Positions 44,778 through 52,901 of a stretch of 64,000 nt of DNA are shown in pieces. A model generated the notes under the pieces. The model was not told the DNA's origin. It saw only the letters and a list, made by a program, of their open reading frames with translations, and did not search any database. How positions within the stretch are numbered: position 1 is the first letter of the stretch; every line of letters starts with the position of its first letter. The position numbers were made by a program, and so were the translations under genes. Origin of the DNA: Bradyrhizobium sp. CER78 (GTDB taxonomy: Bacteria; Pseudomonadota; Alphaproteobacteria; Rhizobiales; Xanthobacteraceae); the NCBI RefSeq assembly GCF_029846235.1, contig NZ_JARVWP010000001.1, forward strand, positions 434,001 to 498,000. The letters run 5' to 3'.

Positions 44778-44930
44778 CTTCGCCCCGCCTGCGGGGAGAG
44801 GCCGGAACGCATCGCCAGATGCGTTCCGGGTGAGGGGGAGCCTCCGCGGACCCAGTTCTCTCCGTCTATGCGGAAGCAGCCCCTCACCCCAACCCTCTCC
44901 CCGCAAGAGCGGGGCGAGGGATCGTAGCGC
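44778..44930. repeat. Palindromic dispersed repeat between the MaoC pair and the MFS gene
   Basis: Outer arms near 44781-44799 and 44902-44921 carry GCGGGGAGAG and CTCTCCCCGC, and an inner perfect hairpin is GGAACGCATC-GCCA-GATGCGTTCC (44803-44826). It is a diverged relative of the elements inside dnaE2 and imuB, but here it sits between genes. Confidence 0.85.
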
Positions 44931-44982
44931 CGTCGCGGCGCCACCCCACTCAACAAATCAAAAGAAATACTTGGAGGTTTCG

Positions 44983-46290
44983 ATGCAGGATGCGGCCCAT
45001 TCGCGGCTCTATGGACGGATCGCCTGGCGCCTGATCCCGTTCCTGCTGGCGTGCTACACGGTTGCGATCATCGATCGCTTCAATATCGGCTTTGCCAAGC
45101 TGCAATTCCTGCACGATCTGAACATCGATGACGCGGTGTTCGGGCTCGCCGCCGGCATCTTCTCGGTCGGCTATGTCGCGCTCGAAGTGCCGAGCAATTT
45201 GCTGCTGGTCAAGATCGGCGTGCGCAAGACGCTGCTGCGGATCATGGTGCTGTGGGGCACCGTGACCGTGCTGCTGGCGCTGGTGCAGAACCAGTATCAT
45301 CTCTATCTGCTGCGCTTCCTGCTCGGCGCCGCCGAGGGCGGATTCTTCCCCGGCATCCTGTATTACCTGACGCTGTGGTTTCCGGACCGCGTGCGCGGCC
45401 GCATGACGAGCCTGTTTGTGATGGCGGTGCCGCTCGGCGGCGTCATCGCAGGCCCGTTGTCGGGCGTGATCATGGACCACATGCAGGGCATCCACGGCCT
45501 GCACGGCTGGCAGTGGCTGTTCGTCCTCGAAGGCGTTCCCGCGGTGCTGCTCGGCATCGCCGCCTATCTCTATCTCGCCGATGGACCGCAGGCCGCAACA
45601 TGGCTCAGCGCCGACGAGCGACGGCAGGTCGCAAGCGATCTCGCCCGCGATCGCGCCGCCACCCCTGGCACCACCCGCAGCTTCGCGGCGGCGCTGCGCG
45701 AGCCGCGCGTCTATTTGCTCTCCTTCATCTATTTCGCGTTCTTCTGCTCGCTCAACACCATCCTGCTGTGGACGCCGACGCTGCTGAAGCGCGTTGGCGT
45801 CGCGACCACCACCGAGATCGGCTGGCTGAGCGGCGCGATCTCGGTCGCGTCGGCGATCGGCATGGTCGCGATCGGCTACAGTTCCGATCGCACCCGCGAG
45901 CGGCGCTGGCACGTGGTCGGTTGCGGCCTCGTCGCAGCGGCCTGCTTCATCGCCTTGCAGGCTGCGCAGGGCAGCATCTTGCTCACCGTGACACTGCTCG
46001 CCATTGCCTCGGTCGGCATCTTCGCGATCCTGTCGCTGTTCTGGACCATTCCGAATGCGATGCTGGAGGGCAGCGCGGCGGCGGGCGGCATCGCGCTGAT
46101 CAGCGCGATCGGCTCGTTCGGCGGCGCGGTCTGCCCTGCCCTGATCGGCTGGATGAATGTCGCGACCGGAAGCATCTATGCACCGCTCGCCCTCGTCGGC
46201 GCGCTGCTGGCGATCGGCATGCTGACGCTGATCGTCTGCGTTCCGCGAACGAGACATCAGGTCACATTGGCCGAGCCGAGCCGTCCCTGA
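44983..46290 (+). CDS. MFS transporter (anion:cation symporter/phthalate-like family)
   Basis: A 435-residue twelve-helix transporter. The N-terminus (RIAWRLIPFLLACYTVAIID, RFNIGFAKLQFLHDLNI) and the signature GVRKTLLRIMVLWGTVTVLL with RFLLGAAEGGFFPGILYYLT match the ACS (phthalate/tartrate/glucarate) branch of the major facilitator superfamily, which imports organic anions. The central loop is about 195-225. The ATG at 44983 has TTGGAGG at 44971-44977. It is followed by the GMC oxidoreductase and alpha/beta hydrolase genes and probably imports the substrate of this catabolic cluster. Confidence 0.9.
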   Translation: MQDAAHSRLYGRIAWRLIPFLLACYTVAIIDRFNIGFAKLQFLHDLNIDDAVFGLAAGIFSVGYVALEVPSNLLLVKIGVRKTLLRIMVLWGTVTVLLALVQNQYHLYLLRFLLGAAEGGFFPGILYYLTLWFPDRVRGRMTSLFVMAVPLGGVIAGPLSGVIMDHMQGIHGLHGWQWLFVLEGVPAVLLGIAAYLYLADGPQAATWLSADERRQVASDLARDRAATPGTTRSFAAALREPRVYLLSFIYFAFFCSLNTILLWTPTLLKRVGVATTTEIGWLSGAISVASAIGMVAIGYSSDRTRERRWHVVGCGLVAAACFIALQAAQGSILLTVTLLAIASVGIFAILSLFWTIPNAMLEGSAAAGGIALISAIGSFGGAVCPALIGWMNVATGSIYAPLALVGALLAIGMLTLIVCVPRTRHQVTLAEPSRP

Positions 46291-46389
46291 TCATCTAGCG
46301 TACGCCCGGCATCCATGGGTCGGGCTTGTCTCGACCGGCTGCGTCTGACTAATAGAGGTCAACAAGAGACGCTTGCCGGGAACGAGGAC

Positions 46390-48009
46390 ATGCCGCGAAG
46401 GCTCGAGGGTGATTTCGACTACATTATCGTCGGCGCGGGCACGGCGGGCTGCATCATGGCCAACCGCCTGTCGGCCGATCCGAACAAGCGCGTGCTGCTG
46501 CTGGAAGCCGGCGGCAAGGATAACTGGATCTGGTTTCACATCCCGGTCGGCTATCTCTTTGCGATCGGCAATCCGCGCTCGGACTGGATGTTCAAGACCG
46601 AGGCCGAGCCCGGTCTCAACGGCCGTGCGCTCGCCTATCCGCGCGGCAAGGTGATCGGTGGCTCGTCGGCGATCAACGCCATGATCTCGATGCGCGGCCA
46701 GGCTGCGGACTACGATCACTGGCGCCAGCTCGGCCTCACCGGCTGGAGCTACGAGGACGTGCTGCCGGCGTTCAAGAAGCTGGAGGATCATTTCCTCGGT
46801 GCAAGCGAGCGTCACGGCGTCGGCGGCGGCTGGCGCATCGAAGCGCCGCGGCTGTCGTGGCAGATCCTCGATGCGGTCGGCGATGCCGCCGAGGAGATGG
46901 GCATCAAGCGCATTCCGGATTTCAACACCGGCGACAACGAAGGCACCAGCTACTTCCACGTCAACCAGAAGCGCGGCCGGCGCTGGTCGTCGGCACGCGG
47001 CTTTTTGAAGCCGGTGCTGAATCGCAGCAATCTCAGGCTCGAGACCGAGGTGCTGGTCGACCGCCTGATCATCGAGAGCGGCCGCGCCGCTGGCGTGCTG
47101 TTCCGGCAAGGCAATGAGGTGGTCGAGGCGCGCGCCAAGGGCGAGGTGATCCTCTGCGCCGGCTCGATCGGAACCACGCAGGTGCTGCATCGCTCCGGCA
47201 TCGGCCCGGCCGAATGGCTGTCGCCGCTCGGCGTCGACATCGTGGCTGACGTGCAGGGCATCGGCCATAATCTGCAGGACCATCTGCAGCAGCGCGCGAT
47301 CTACAAGGTGTCGGGCGTGCGCACGCTGAACGAGACCTATTACAACCTCGTGCGCCGCGGCCTGATGGGCCTCGATTATGCGTTCCGCCGCCGCGGGCCA
47401 CTGACCATGGCGCCGTCGCAGCTCGGCATCTTCACGCGCTCGGATACGACGCGCTCGCGCGCCAATATCCAGTTCCATGTACAGCCGCTGTCACTCGACA
47501 AATTCGGCGATCCCTTGCACCGCTTCCCCGCGATCACCGTGAGCGCCTGCAATCTGCAACCGACTTCGCGCGGCACCGTGCGCATCCGCTCGACCGCGCC
47601 CGACGACAAGCCGTCGATCGCGCCGAACTATCTCTCGACCGAGGACGATCGCCAGGTCGCAGCCGACGCGATCCGCACCACGCGCAGACTGATGAAGCAG
47701 AAGGCGCTGGAGAAATATCGTCCCGAGGAATTCCTGCCCGGTCCCTCGGTCGGCGACGACGACGCCTCGCTCGCCAAGGCCGCGGGCGACATCGGCACCA
47801 CGATCTTCCACCCCGTCGGCACCGCGAAGATGGGAACGGCGAACGATCCGATGGCCGTGGTCGACGAGCGGCTGCGCTTCTACGGCCTGCATGGCCTCCG
47901 CATCGCGGATGCATCCGTGATGCCGACCATCACCTCCGGCAACACCAATACGCCGACCGCGATGATCGCCGAGAAGGCCGCGGCGATGATCTTGCAGGAT
48001 GCAAGATAG
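46390..48009 (+). CDS. GMC family oxidoreductase (choline dehydrogenase-like)
   Basis: A 539-residue FAD-dependent GMC oxidoreductase. The ADP-binding motif is VGAGTAGCIMANRL, signature 1 is RGKVIGGSSAINAMISMRGQ, signature 2 is AGSIGTTQVLHRSGIGP, and the catalytic region holds FHPVGTAKMG with NTNTPTAMIAEKAA near the C-terminus. It oxidises an alcohol to an aldehyde or ketone; the substrate range of this group is broad. The start is an ATG at 46390 with ACGAGG just before it; an upstream start would add 25 unconserved residues. It belongs to the IclR-associated catabolic run and is followed by a hydrolase gene 6 bases after its stop. Confidence 0.92.
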   Translation: MPRRLEGDFDYIIVGAGTAGCIMANRLSADPNKRVLLLEAGGKDNWIWFHIPVGYLFAIGNPRSDWMFKTEAEPGLNGRALAYPRGKVIGGSSAINAMISMRGQAADYDHWRQLGLTGWSYEDVLPAFKKLEDHFLGASERHGVGGGWRIEAPRLSWQILDAVGDAAEEMGIKRIPDFNTGDNEGTSYFHVNQKRGRRWSSARGFLKPVLNRSNLRLETEVLVDRLIIESGRAAGVLFRQGNEVVEARAKGEVILCAGSIGTTQVLHRSGIGPAEWLSPLGVDIVADVQGIGHNLQDHLQQRAIYKVSGVRTLNETYYNLVRRGLMGLDYAFRRRGPLTMAPSQLGIFTRSDTTRSRANIQFHVQPLSLDKFGDPLHRFPAITVSACNLQPTSRGTVRIRSTAPDDKPSIAPNYLSTEDDRQVAADAIRTTRRLMKQKALEKYRPEEFLPGPSVGDDDASLAKAAGDIGTTIFHPVGTAKMGTANDPMAVVDERLRFYGLHGLRIADASVMPTITSGNTNTPTAMIAEKAAAMILQDAR

Positions 48010-48015
48010 CAACCC

Positions 48016-48918
48016 ATGACGCAGCCGCAGCGAATTCTGGTTGGCGATGCCGGCACGCAGATCGCGGTGGCGCGATGGGGCGATCCCGCCTCGGGCAAAC
48101 CTGTGGCGCTGCTGCTGCACGGCACCGGCTTTGTCGCCGAGGTCTGGACCGAGGTCGCGGAGGCGCTGGCCGCTGACTACACCGTCTATGCGCACGACCG
48201 CCGCGGCCACGGCCTGAGCCACAAGCCGGCCGCCGGCCGCTATCACTTCCAGGATTTCGCCGGTGACGTTTGCAAGGTGGTCGAATGCCTCGACCTGAAG
48301 AACATCTACGGCATCGGCCACAGCGCCGGCGCGACCGACCTGCTGCTTGCGGCGAAGCTGATGCCGGACCGCTTCGCGCGGCTGTTCGTGACGGAGCCGA
48401 CCGCGATGGACCCGCACGCGCTGCGCGGCGACGACCTGAGCGACATCTCGAACGCGTCCGTGCAAGGCGTGCTGCGCCGCCGCGCCGAATTTGACAATGC
48501 CGACGATGTGTTCCGGCGATTGCGCGCCGCGCCGACCTTCGCGACGTGGACTGAGCCGTCGCTGTGGGCCTATGTGCATCACGGCTTTGCGCGGCTCGAT
48601 GACGGCCGCATGCAACTGCGCTGCACGCCCGACATCGAACAGGCGATGCTCAAGCCGATCTTCCAGGCCATGGAGCAGATTTACACCGGCGACGCTCGTG
48701 GCAATCCGTTCCCGTGGTTCTCCGAGATCGCCTGCCCTGTCCGAATCGCCACCGCCGAACAGTCATGGCCGATTTACAAGGAGATGGCCAAGCGCGCCGC
48801 AGCCCTGATCCCGCACGCGAGCAGATGGACCTTCGATGGCGCCGGGCATTGCGTCGCGCAGGAAGCGCCGGAGTTGATGGTTGCCGCGCTCAGGACGTTC
48901 GCGGCCGGCGCGGACTAA
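48016..48918 (+). CDS. Alpha/beta hydrolase
   Basis: A 300-residue alpha/beta-hydrolase. The oxyanion-hole motif is LLLHGTGF, the nucleophile elbow is GIGHSAGAT (Ser), and the catalytic His lies in FDGAGHCVAQEAPE; the acid is probably in the RIATAEQSW region. The family includes esterases, C-C hydrolases and lactonases, so the reaction cannot be fixed. The ATG at 48016 is 6 bases from the GMC oxidoreductase stop, and the two genes are surely co-transcribed. It is the last gene of the cluster and may hydrolyse an ester or ring-cleavage product generated by its neighbours. Confidence 0.87.
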   Translation: MTQPQRILVGDAGTQIAVARWGDPASGKPVALLLHGTGFVAEVWTEVAEALAADYTVYAHDRRGHGLSHKPAAGRYHFQDFAGDVCKVVECLDLKNIYGIGHSAGATDLLLAAKLMPDRFARLFVTEPTAMDPHALRGDDLSDISNASVQGVLRRRAEFDNADDVFRRLRAAPTFATWTEPSLWAYVHHGFARLDDGRMQLRCTPDIEQAMLKPIFQAMEQIYTGDARGNPFPWFSEIACPVRIATAEQSWPIYKEMAKRAAALIPHASRWTFDGAGHCVAQEAPELMVAALRTFAAGAD

Positions 48919-48952
48919 CGCAGTCGTCACGCGCGGCACCGTAAGAAGAAAT

Positions 48953-48976
48953 CGCCGTCCCCTTGCGGGGACGGCG
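48953..48976. terminator. GC hairpin after the catabolic cluster
   Basis: Perfect 10-bp arms CGCCGTCCCC (48953-48962) and GGGGACGGCG (48967-48976) with a TTGC loop lie 34 bases after the hydrolase stop. No strong U-tract is present on either strand, so termination activity is uncertain. Confidence 0.45.
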
Positions 48977-49005
48977 GAAGCCACTCACGCAGTACTGGAA
49001 CACAT

Positions 49006-49056
49006 AGCGTTTTCGAGCGAAGTGGGTGCCGATTCGCGTGAAGAAAACGCGTCAAA
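49006..49056 (-). repeat. Dispersed repeat related to 63279-63323
   Basis: The segment from AGCGTTTTCGAGCGAAGTGG to AAGAAAACGCGTCAAA is, in reverse complement, closely similar to 63279-63323 (TTTTCTTGACGCGAACCG to CACTTCGCTCGAAAATGCT). It ends 7 bases before the stop of the His-rich gene. Confidence 0.75.
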
Positions 49057-49063
49057 GCAAGAG

Positions 49064-49279
49064 TTAGTGCTTGCCGTGGTGCTCGGCGTGATGCCGGCTC
49101 GCTTCGGTGTGGTGGTGCTGGGCATGGCTGGCGTGACCATGGGCGCTGTGGGCGTGATGCGCCGCCTTCTCGTGATTGCCCTCTTGGTGGTGCTTGGCGG
49201 CTTCGCGGTGATGACGCGCCGCGTGCTCGTGATGCTCGGCTGCCTTGTGATGATGCTCAACGCCTGCGTGGTCGCTCAT
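49064..49279 (-). CDS. Histidine-rich small protein, putative metal binder
   Basis: A 71-residue protein with 26 histidines, arranged in HH-x-AA-x-HH type repeats (AEHHEHAARHHREAAKHHQE, AHHAHSAHGHASHAQHHH). Alanine and charged residues fill the spacing, so an amphipathic or disordered metal-binding chain is likely. No signal peptide or membrane helix is present. The ribosome site GGGAG lies about 6 bases before the ATG at 49279, which supports real translation. Proteins of this composition bind Ni, Zn or Cu; no metal gene is adjacent, so the metal is unknown. It is a free-standing gene between convergent and co-oriented neighbours. Confidence 0.75.
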   Translation of the reverse strand: MSDHAGVEHHHKAAEHHEHAARHHREAAKHHQEGNHEKAAHHAHSAHGHASHAQHHHTEASRHHAEHHGKH

Positions 49280-49422
49280 GATGATCTCCCGGTGTGGCGA
49301 ATGAAGTCTGCCATCTTTAAGCAGGAGCGCTGACATTATGCTGACGGCCGCAAGACAGCTGTGTTGCGGCCGTTCATCTACGTTGCGCGGCATCGTCATG
49401 ATGCGGAGCGCATCATCGCCGG

Positions 49423-49829
49423 TCATTGCGTCGGCGGAAAGCGATCGAAGGCCGGCAGCTCGTGCGCCGTTTCCATCCAGCGCAGCCGCTCCGCGACCTG
49501 GATATGCATCGTGGCCGGCACCGCGCCGGGATCGACATAGGTGCCGTTCTGGATGTCGATGAACCCGGGCAACATGTTGCCGTTGATGTAGAAAAGTCCG
49601 CTGCCGCAATTCGCGCAGAAATGCCGCCGGCCGTGCTGCGAGGATCGGTAGGTCCTGGGCTCGCCCTTGGTCACCTTGAGGGCGTCCTCGGCAACCATCA
49701 CCCAGCCGACCATCGGCGCGCCGGCATGCCGCCGGCAATCGGTGCAGTGGCACAGCGCGTGGACGACCGGTTCCCGGTCACCTCGTAACGAACCTCGCCG
49801 CAGTGACAGCCTCCGGTGACGTTGCCCAT
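49423..49829 (-). pseudogene. GFA-family protein gene interrupted by a frameshift
   Basis: The frame from the ATG at 49829 reads MGNVTGGCHCGEVRYEVTG, the zinc-binding N-terminus of glutathione-dependent formaldehyde-activating-like proteins, and then loses homology. A second frame continues with PVVHALCHCTDCRRHAGAPM, FCANCGSGLFYINGNMLPGF and ends at 49423. The two join if one base is restored near 49773-49775, where a run of three G (minus strand) replaces an expected four. The ribosome site GGAGG is intact. Either the gene is a recent pseudogene or this is a homopolymer sequencing error. Restored, it would be about 135 residues with the usual CxC and CxxC zinc ligands. Confidence 0.85.
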
Positions 49830-50011
49830 GTTTTCCTCCGACCAATCAGTGGTTTGGCCGGTCGATAGCGTTGCAGGCCCGGGGCCTTCAATGACGCATC
49901 CTGCCCTTGCGGCCAGCTTTCGCGCGGCCCGTATGGGCGCGCCGATCACGCGGCCGGCCGCCCGGTTCTCACGAAATCGTCATCCGTGCCCTCACCCCCC
50001 TCCAAAGCCGC

Positions 50012-50040
50012 GGGAATAAAGCCCCGGCCCCTCCGATCAC
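50012..50040 (+). promoter_or_regulatory. Candidate ECF-type promoter upstream of the metallophosphoesterase operon
   Basis: GGGAATAA (50012-50019) resembles the -35 element of several ECF sigma factors, and GATCAC (50035-50040) follows after 15 bases at the -10 position. It lies 42 bases before the start codon of an operon that encodes its own ECF factor. Weak, motif-only evidence. Confidence 0.25.
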
Positions 50041-50081
50041 CTCCCCGGAAACCCAATCCCTGGGCCCATGGGAGACTTGTC

Positions 50082-51035
50082 ATGAGCGGACACGATCACA
50101 ATCACCACGATGAGGAAAAAGGCGTCAGCCGACGCAAGGTGCTGGAATGCATGACCTGGGCCGGCACCGGCGTACTCTGGACCGTCACCGGCGGCGTGCC
50201 GCATTCGCTCGGCATCGTCGGCTCGGCCGCCGCGGCCGAAGCCACCACCGGCATGACCTTCATGCAGATCAGCGACAGCCATGTCGGCTTCGACAAGCCG
50301 GCCAACCCGAACGCCATCGGTACGCTGGAGGAGGCCATCAACAAGGTCAAGGCGATGCAGGTCAAGCCGTCCTTCATGATCCACACCGGCGACATCACCC
50401 ATCTGTCGAAGGCGTCCGAATTCGATGACGCCGATCGCATCATCTCGCAGGCCAAGCTCGACGTGCATTACGTGCCGGGCGAGCACGACTTCATCGACGA
50501 GGAGGTCAAGCTCTACAAGGAACGCTACGGCAAGGGCACCAAGGGCCCGGGCTACTATTCCTTCGACGCCGGCGGCGTGCATTTCGTCGGCCTCGTCAAC
50601 GTCGTCGACCTCAAGGGCGGCGGCCTCGGCAATCTCGGCAACGAGCAGCTGGAATGGCTCGAGAACGACCTCAAGGGCCGCTCCAAGTCGACGCCGATCG
50701 TGCTGTTCGCCCACATCCCGCTGTGGACGGTCTATCCGCAATGGGGCTGGGGCACCGAGGACGGCGCCCGCGCGCTGGAATACGTCAAGGGCTTCGGCTC
50801 GGTCACGGTGCTCAACGGCCACATCCACCAGGTGATGCAGAAGGTCGAGGGCAACGTCACCTTCCACACCGCGCGCTCGACTGCGTTCCCGCAGCCGGCG
50901 CCGGGTGCAGCCCCCTCGCCCGGCCCGATGAAGGTCGAGGATGCCAAGCTGCGCAGCATGCTCGGCGTCGCCAGCATCAACTTCAAGCAGAACAGCCAAC
51001 CGCTGGCGATCATCGACACGCCGCTGCAGGGCTGA
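50082..51035 (+). CDS. Tat-exported metallophosphoesterase
   Basis: A 317-residue calcineurin-like phosphoesterase with a twin-arginine signal (VSRRKVLECM, then a hydrophobic stretch ending SAAAAEA) preceded by a His-rich start (MSGHDHNHHDEE). Metal-site motifs are DSH (Asp65, His67), GD in HTGD (Asp104), PGEHD (133-136), AHIP and GHIH. The usual GNH(D/E) asparagine is replaced by glutamate, a variant of this subgroup. The enzyme should act in the periplasm on a phosphoester that is not known. It is the first gene of a four-gene run with a cupredoxin, ECF sigma factor and anti-sigma. The ATG at 50082 has GGAGAC at 50071-50076. Confidence 0.88.
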   Translation: MSGHDHNHHDEEKGVSRRKVLECMTWAGTGVLWTVTGGVPHSLGIVGSAAAAEATTGMTFMQISDSHVGFDKPANPNAIGTLEEAINKVKAMQVKPSFMIHTGDITHLSKASEFDDADRIISQAKLDVHYVPGEHDFIDEEVKLYKERYGKGTKGPGYYSFDAGGVHFVGLVNVVDLKGGGLGNLGNEQLEWLENDLKGRSKSTPIVLFAHIPLWTVYPQWGWGTEDGARALEYVKGFGSVTVLNGHIHQVMQKVEGNVTFHTARSTAFPQPAPGAAPSPGPMKVEDAKLRSMLGVASINFKQNSQPLAIIDTPLQG

Positions 51036-51059
51036 CGGACAGGGCTGAGGAAAGAGACG

Positions 51060-51383
51060 ATGAGTACGATCAATCGACGCGACTTCGGGATCGCCGTGGT
51101 CGCGGCCATGCTGCTGCCGGTCACGGCGGCCCGCGCCGAAGATATCGCGGTCCACATCGACAACTTCTCGTTCGCGCCGAACCCGCTCGACGTGAAGGTC
51201 GGCACGACAGTGACCTGGACCAACCGCGACGACATCCCGCACACCGTGGTGTGCGCGGGCAAATTCCGCTCCAAGACCATGGATACCGACGGCACCTTCT
51301 CGTTCACCTTCACGGAGCCCGGCGAATACAAGTATTTCTGCTCGCTGCATCCGCACATGACAGGCAGTATCAAGGTTGGGTAA
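51060..51383 (+). CDS. Periplasmic cupredoxin (amicyanin/plastocyanin-like)
   Basis: A 107-residue blue-copper protein. A Tat-like signal (INRRDFGIAVVAAMLLPVTA, cleavage near ARA) leads into a cupredoxin fold with IAVHIDNFSFAPNPLDVKVG. Type 1 copper ligands are complete: His61 (IPHTVV), Cys94, His97 and Met100 (FCSLHPHM). It should shuttle electrons or bind copper in the periplasm. It lies 24 bases after the metallophosphoesterase stop, so co-transcription is likely. The pairing with an ECF sigma/anti-sigma couple suggests that redox or copper state is part of the signal; that is inference. Confidence 0.93.
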   Translation: MSTINRRDFGIAVVAAMLLPVTAARAEDIAVHIDNFSFAPNPLDVKVGTTVTWTNRDDIPHTVVCAGKFRSKTMDTDGTFSFTFTEPGEYKYFCSLHPHMTGSIKVG

Positions 51384-51477
51384 CGTGACCAGCCATACAA
51401 TCACAACCATGCCCGGCCGGTGGCCCTCAGCCCCCGGCCGGGCACAAGCCGTCTCTCGACAAGCCGGGCAGGACACG

Positions 51478-52035
51478 ATGGTTGTCAACGCGTCGCAAGA
51501 CGATCCCGAAAAGGCACGGCGCTTCCGCGAAGCCGCGCTGCCCTACCTTGACGACGCCTATACCCTGGCGCGCTATTTGCTGCGCGATGCCGCCGACGCC
51601 GAGGACGCGGTGCAGGAATGCTATCTGCGCGCCTACAAGCATTTCGACAGCTACCGCGGACCTGCGATGAAGCCGTGGCTGTTCGCGATCCTGCGCAATG
51701 TCTGCCGCGCCGAATATGCTCGCCGCAAGACCGCCCCGACCGCGGTCGAGGAACTGCCCGAGGGCGGCGACCAGACCCCGATGTGGAACGAAGCCCCGGA
51801 GACACCGGAAAAACAGATGCTGCGCCGCTTCGACGGCGACACCGTGCGCAAGCTGGTCGCGGCGCTCGCCGAGCCGTTCCGCGAGACCTTTGTGCTCAGG
51901 GAAATCCAGAATCTTTCATACCGCGAGATCGCCGATGTCGCCGCCGTGCCGGTCGGCACCGTGATGTCCCGTCTCGCGCGCGCCCGCGCCATGCTGCGAT
52001 CAGCCTGGCTCGCGGAACAGGAGCAAGCGAAATGA
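51478..52035 (+). CDS. ECF RNA polymerase sigma factor
   Basis: A 185-residue ECF sigma factor. Region 2 runs from ALPYLDDAYTLARYLLRDAA and DAEDAVQECYLRAYKHFDSY to WLFAILRNVCRAEYARRKTA. Region 4 is LVAALAEPFRETFVLREIQN, LSYREIADVAAVPVGTVMSR with LARARAMLRSAWL. An ATG at 51478 is preferred, with GGGCAGGAC before it; a TTG at 51376 would overlap the cupredoxin gene and add 34 unconserved residues. Its stop overlaps the start of the anti-sigma gene (ATGA). It is probably co-transcribed with the metallophosphoesterase and cupredoxin genes, although a 94-base gap may contain an internal promoter. Confidence 0.9.
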   Translation: MVVNASQDDPEKARRFREAALPYLDDAYTLARYLLRDAADAEDAVQECYLRAYKHFDSYRGPAMKPWLFAILRNVCRAEYARRKTAPTAVEELPEGGDQTPMWNEAPETPEKQMLRRFDGDTVRKLVAALAEPFRETFVLREIQNLSYREIADVAAVPVGTVMSRLARARAMLRSAWLAEQEQAK

Positions 52036-52796
52036 CCTGCGAGGAAGCCGAAGTGCTGATCCACGCGCTGATCGACGGCGAACTCGACGCCGGCCATGCA
52101 CGCGAAGTGGAAGCCCATATCAAGGGGTGCGCGCATTGCGCCGCCATGATGAAGGAATATCAGGAGATCCGCCAGGCGATCGCCGAGAGCGACCTGCGTT
52201 ACAAGGCACCGCTCGAGCTGCGCCGCAAGATCGAGAAGGCCCTGCCGCAGCCGCAGGCGGCGCCGAGCCGGCGCTCGGTGCTGCGCGGCTTTGCTATGGG
52301 CTCGGCGGTATCGGCGATGGCGGCGACGGGCCTCGTCGCGATCGTGCTGCGCAACGACGACGAGCAGCGCATCGAGAACGAGGTGGTGTCGGCGCATCTG
52401 CGCTCGCTGCAGGCCGGCCATCTGATCGACGTGGTCTCGACCGATCAGCATACGGTCAAGCCCTGGTTCAACGGCAAGCTCGACGTCTCGCCGCCGGTGA
52501 TCGACCTCACCGCGCAGGGCTTTACGCTGATCGGCGGCCGGCTCGACTATGTCAACGCCCGCGAGATCGGCGCCGTGGTCTACAAGCGGCGCCAGCACGT
52601 GATCAATCTGTTCGTGGCGCAGACGGCCAATACCGAACGCAAGACCGCGAAGGTCTCGACGTTGCAGGGCTTCAACATCCGGCGCTGGAGCGACCGTGGC
52701 CTGAACTATTGGGCCGTCAGCGATCTCGGCGCCGACGAGCTCAGCGAGTTCGGCGACAAGTTCGAGAGCGCGATGCACGCGAACAAGGAAGGGTGA
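52032..52796 (+). CDS. Zinc-binding membrane anti-sigma factor
   Basis: A 254-residue anti-sigma factor. The N-terminal ZAS-type domain carries His29-x3-Cys33-x2-Cys36 (EVEAHIKGCAHC), the signature of zinc anti-sigma factors. A transmembrane helix lies at about 82-105 (SVLRGFAMGSAVSAMAATGL), and the periplasmic domain is about 150 residues (SAHLRSLQAGHLIDVVSTDQ, VKPWFNGKLDVSPPVIDLTA, VVYKRRQHVINLFVAQ). It should bind the preceding ECF factor and release it on an envelope or redox signal. The ATG overlaps the sigma stop. It is the last gene of the operon; a REP pair lies just after it. Confidence 0.9.
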   Translation: MTCEEAEVLIHALIDGELDAGHAREVEAHIKGCAHCAAMMKEYQEIRQAIAESDLRYKAPLELRRKIEKALPQPQAAPSRRSVLRGFAMGSAVSAMAATGLVAIVLRNDDEQRIENEVVSAHLRSLQAGHLIDVVSTDQHTVKPWFNGKLDVSPPVIDLTAQGFTLIGGRLDYVNAREIGAVVYKRRQHVINLFVAQTANTERKTAKVSTLQGFNIRRWSDRGLNYWAVSDLGADELSEFGDKFESAMHANKEG

Positions 52797-52805
52797 TTGT
52801 AGAGC

Positions 52806-52889
52806 CGTAGGGCGGATTAGCCGAAGGCGTAATCCGCCAATCTCACGCTGACCTGCGGCGGGTTGCGGCTTCGCCTAACCCGCCCTACA
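52806..52889. repeat. REP pair (REPIN) between the anti-sigma gene and hpnO
   Basis: The 33-base REP at 52806-52838 is identical to the cores flanking the RAYT gene (25284-25316 and 25889-25921). A degenerate inverted partner follows at about 52855-52889 (GGCGGGTTGCGGCTTCGCC, then CCCGCCCTACAG). It fills the gap between two convergent genes and may limit read-through. Confidence 0.9.
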
Positions 52890-52901
52890 GAATCTTCAGG
52901 C

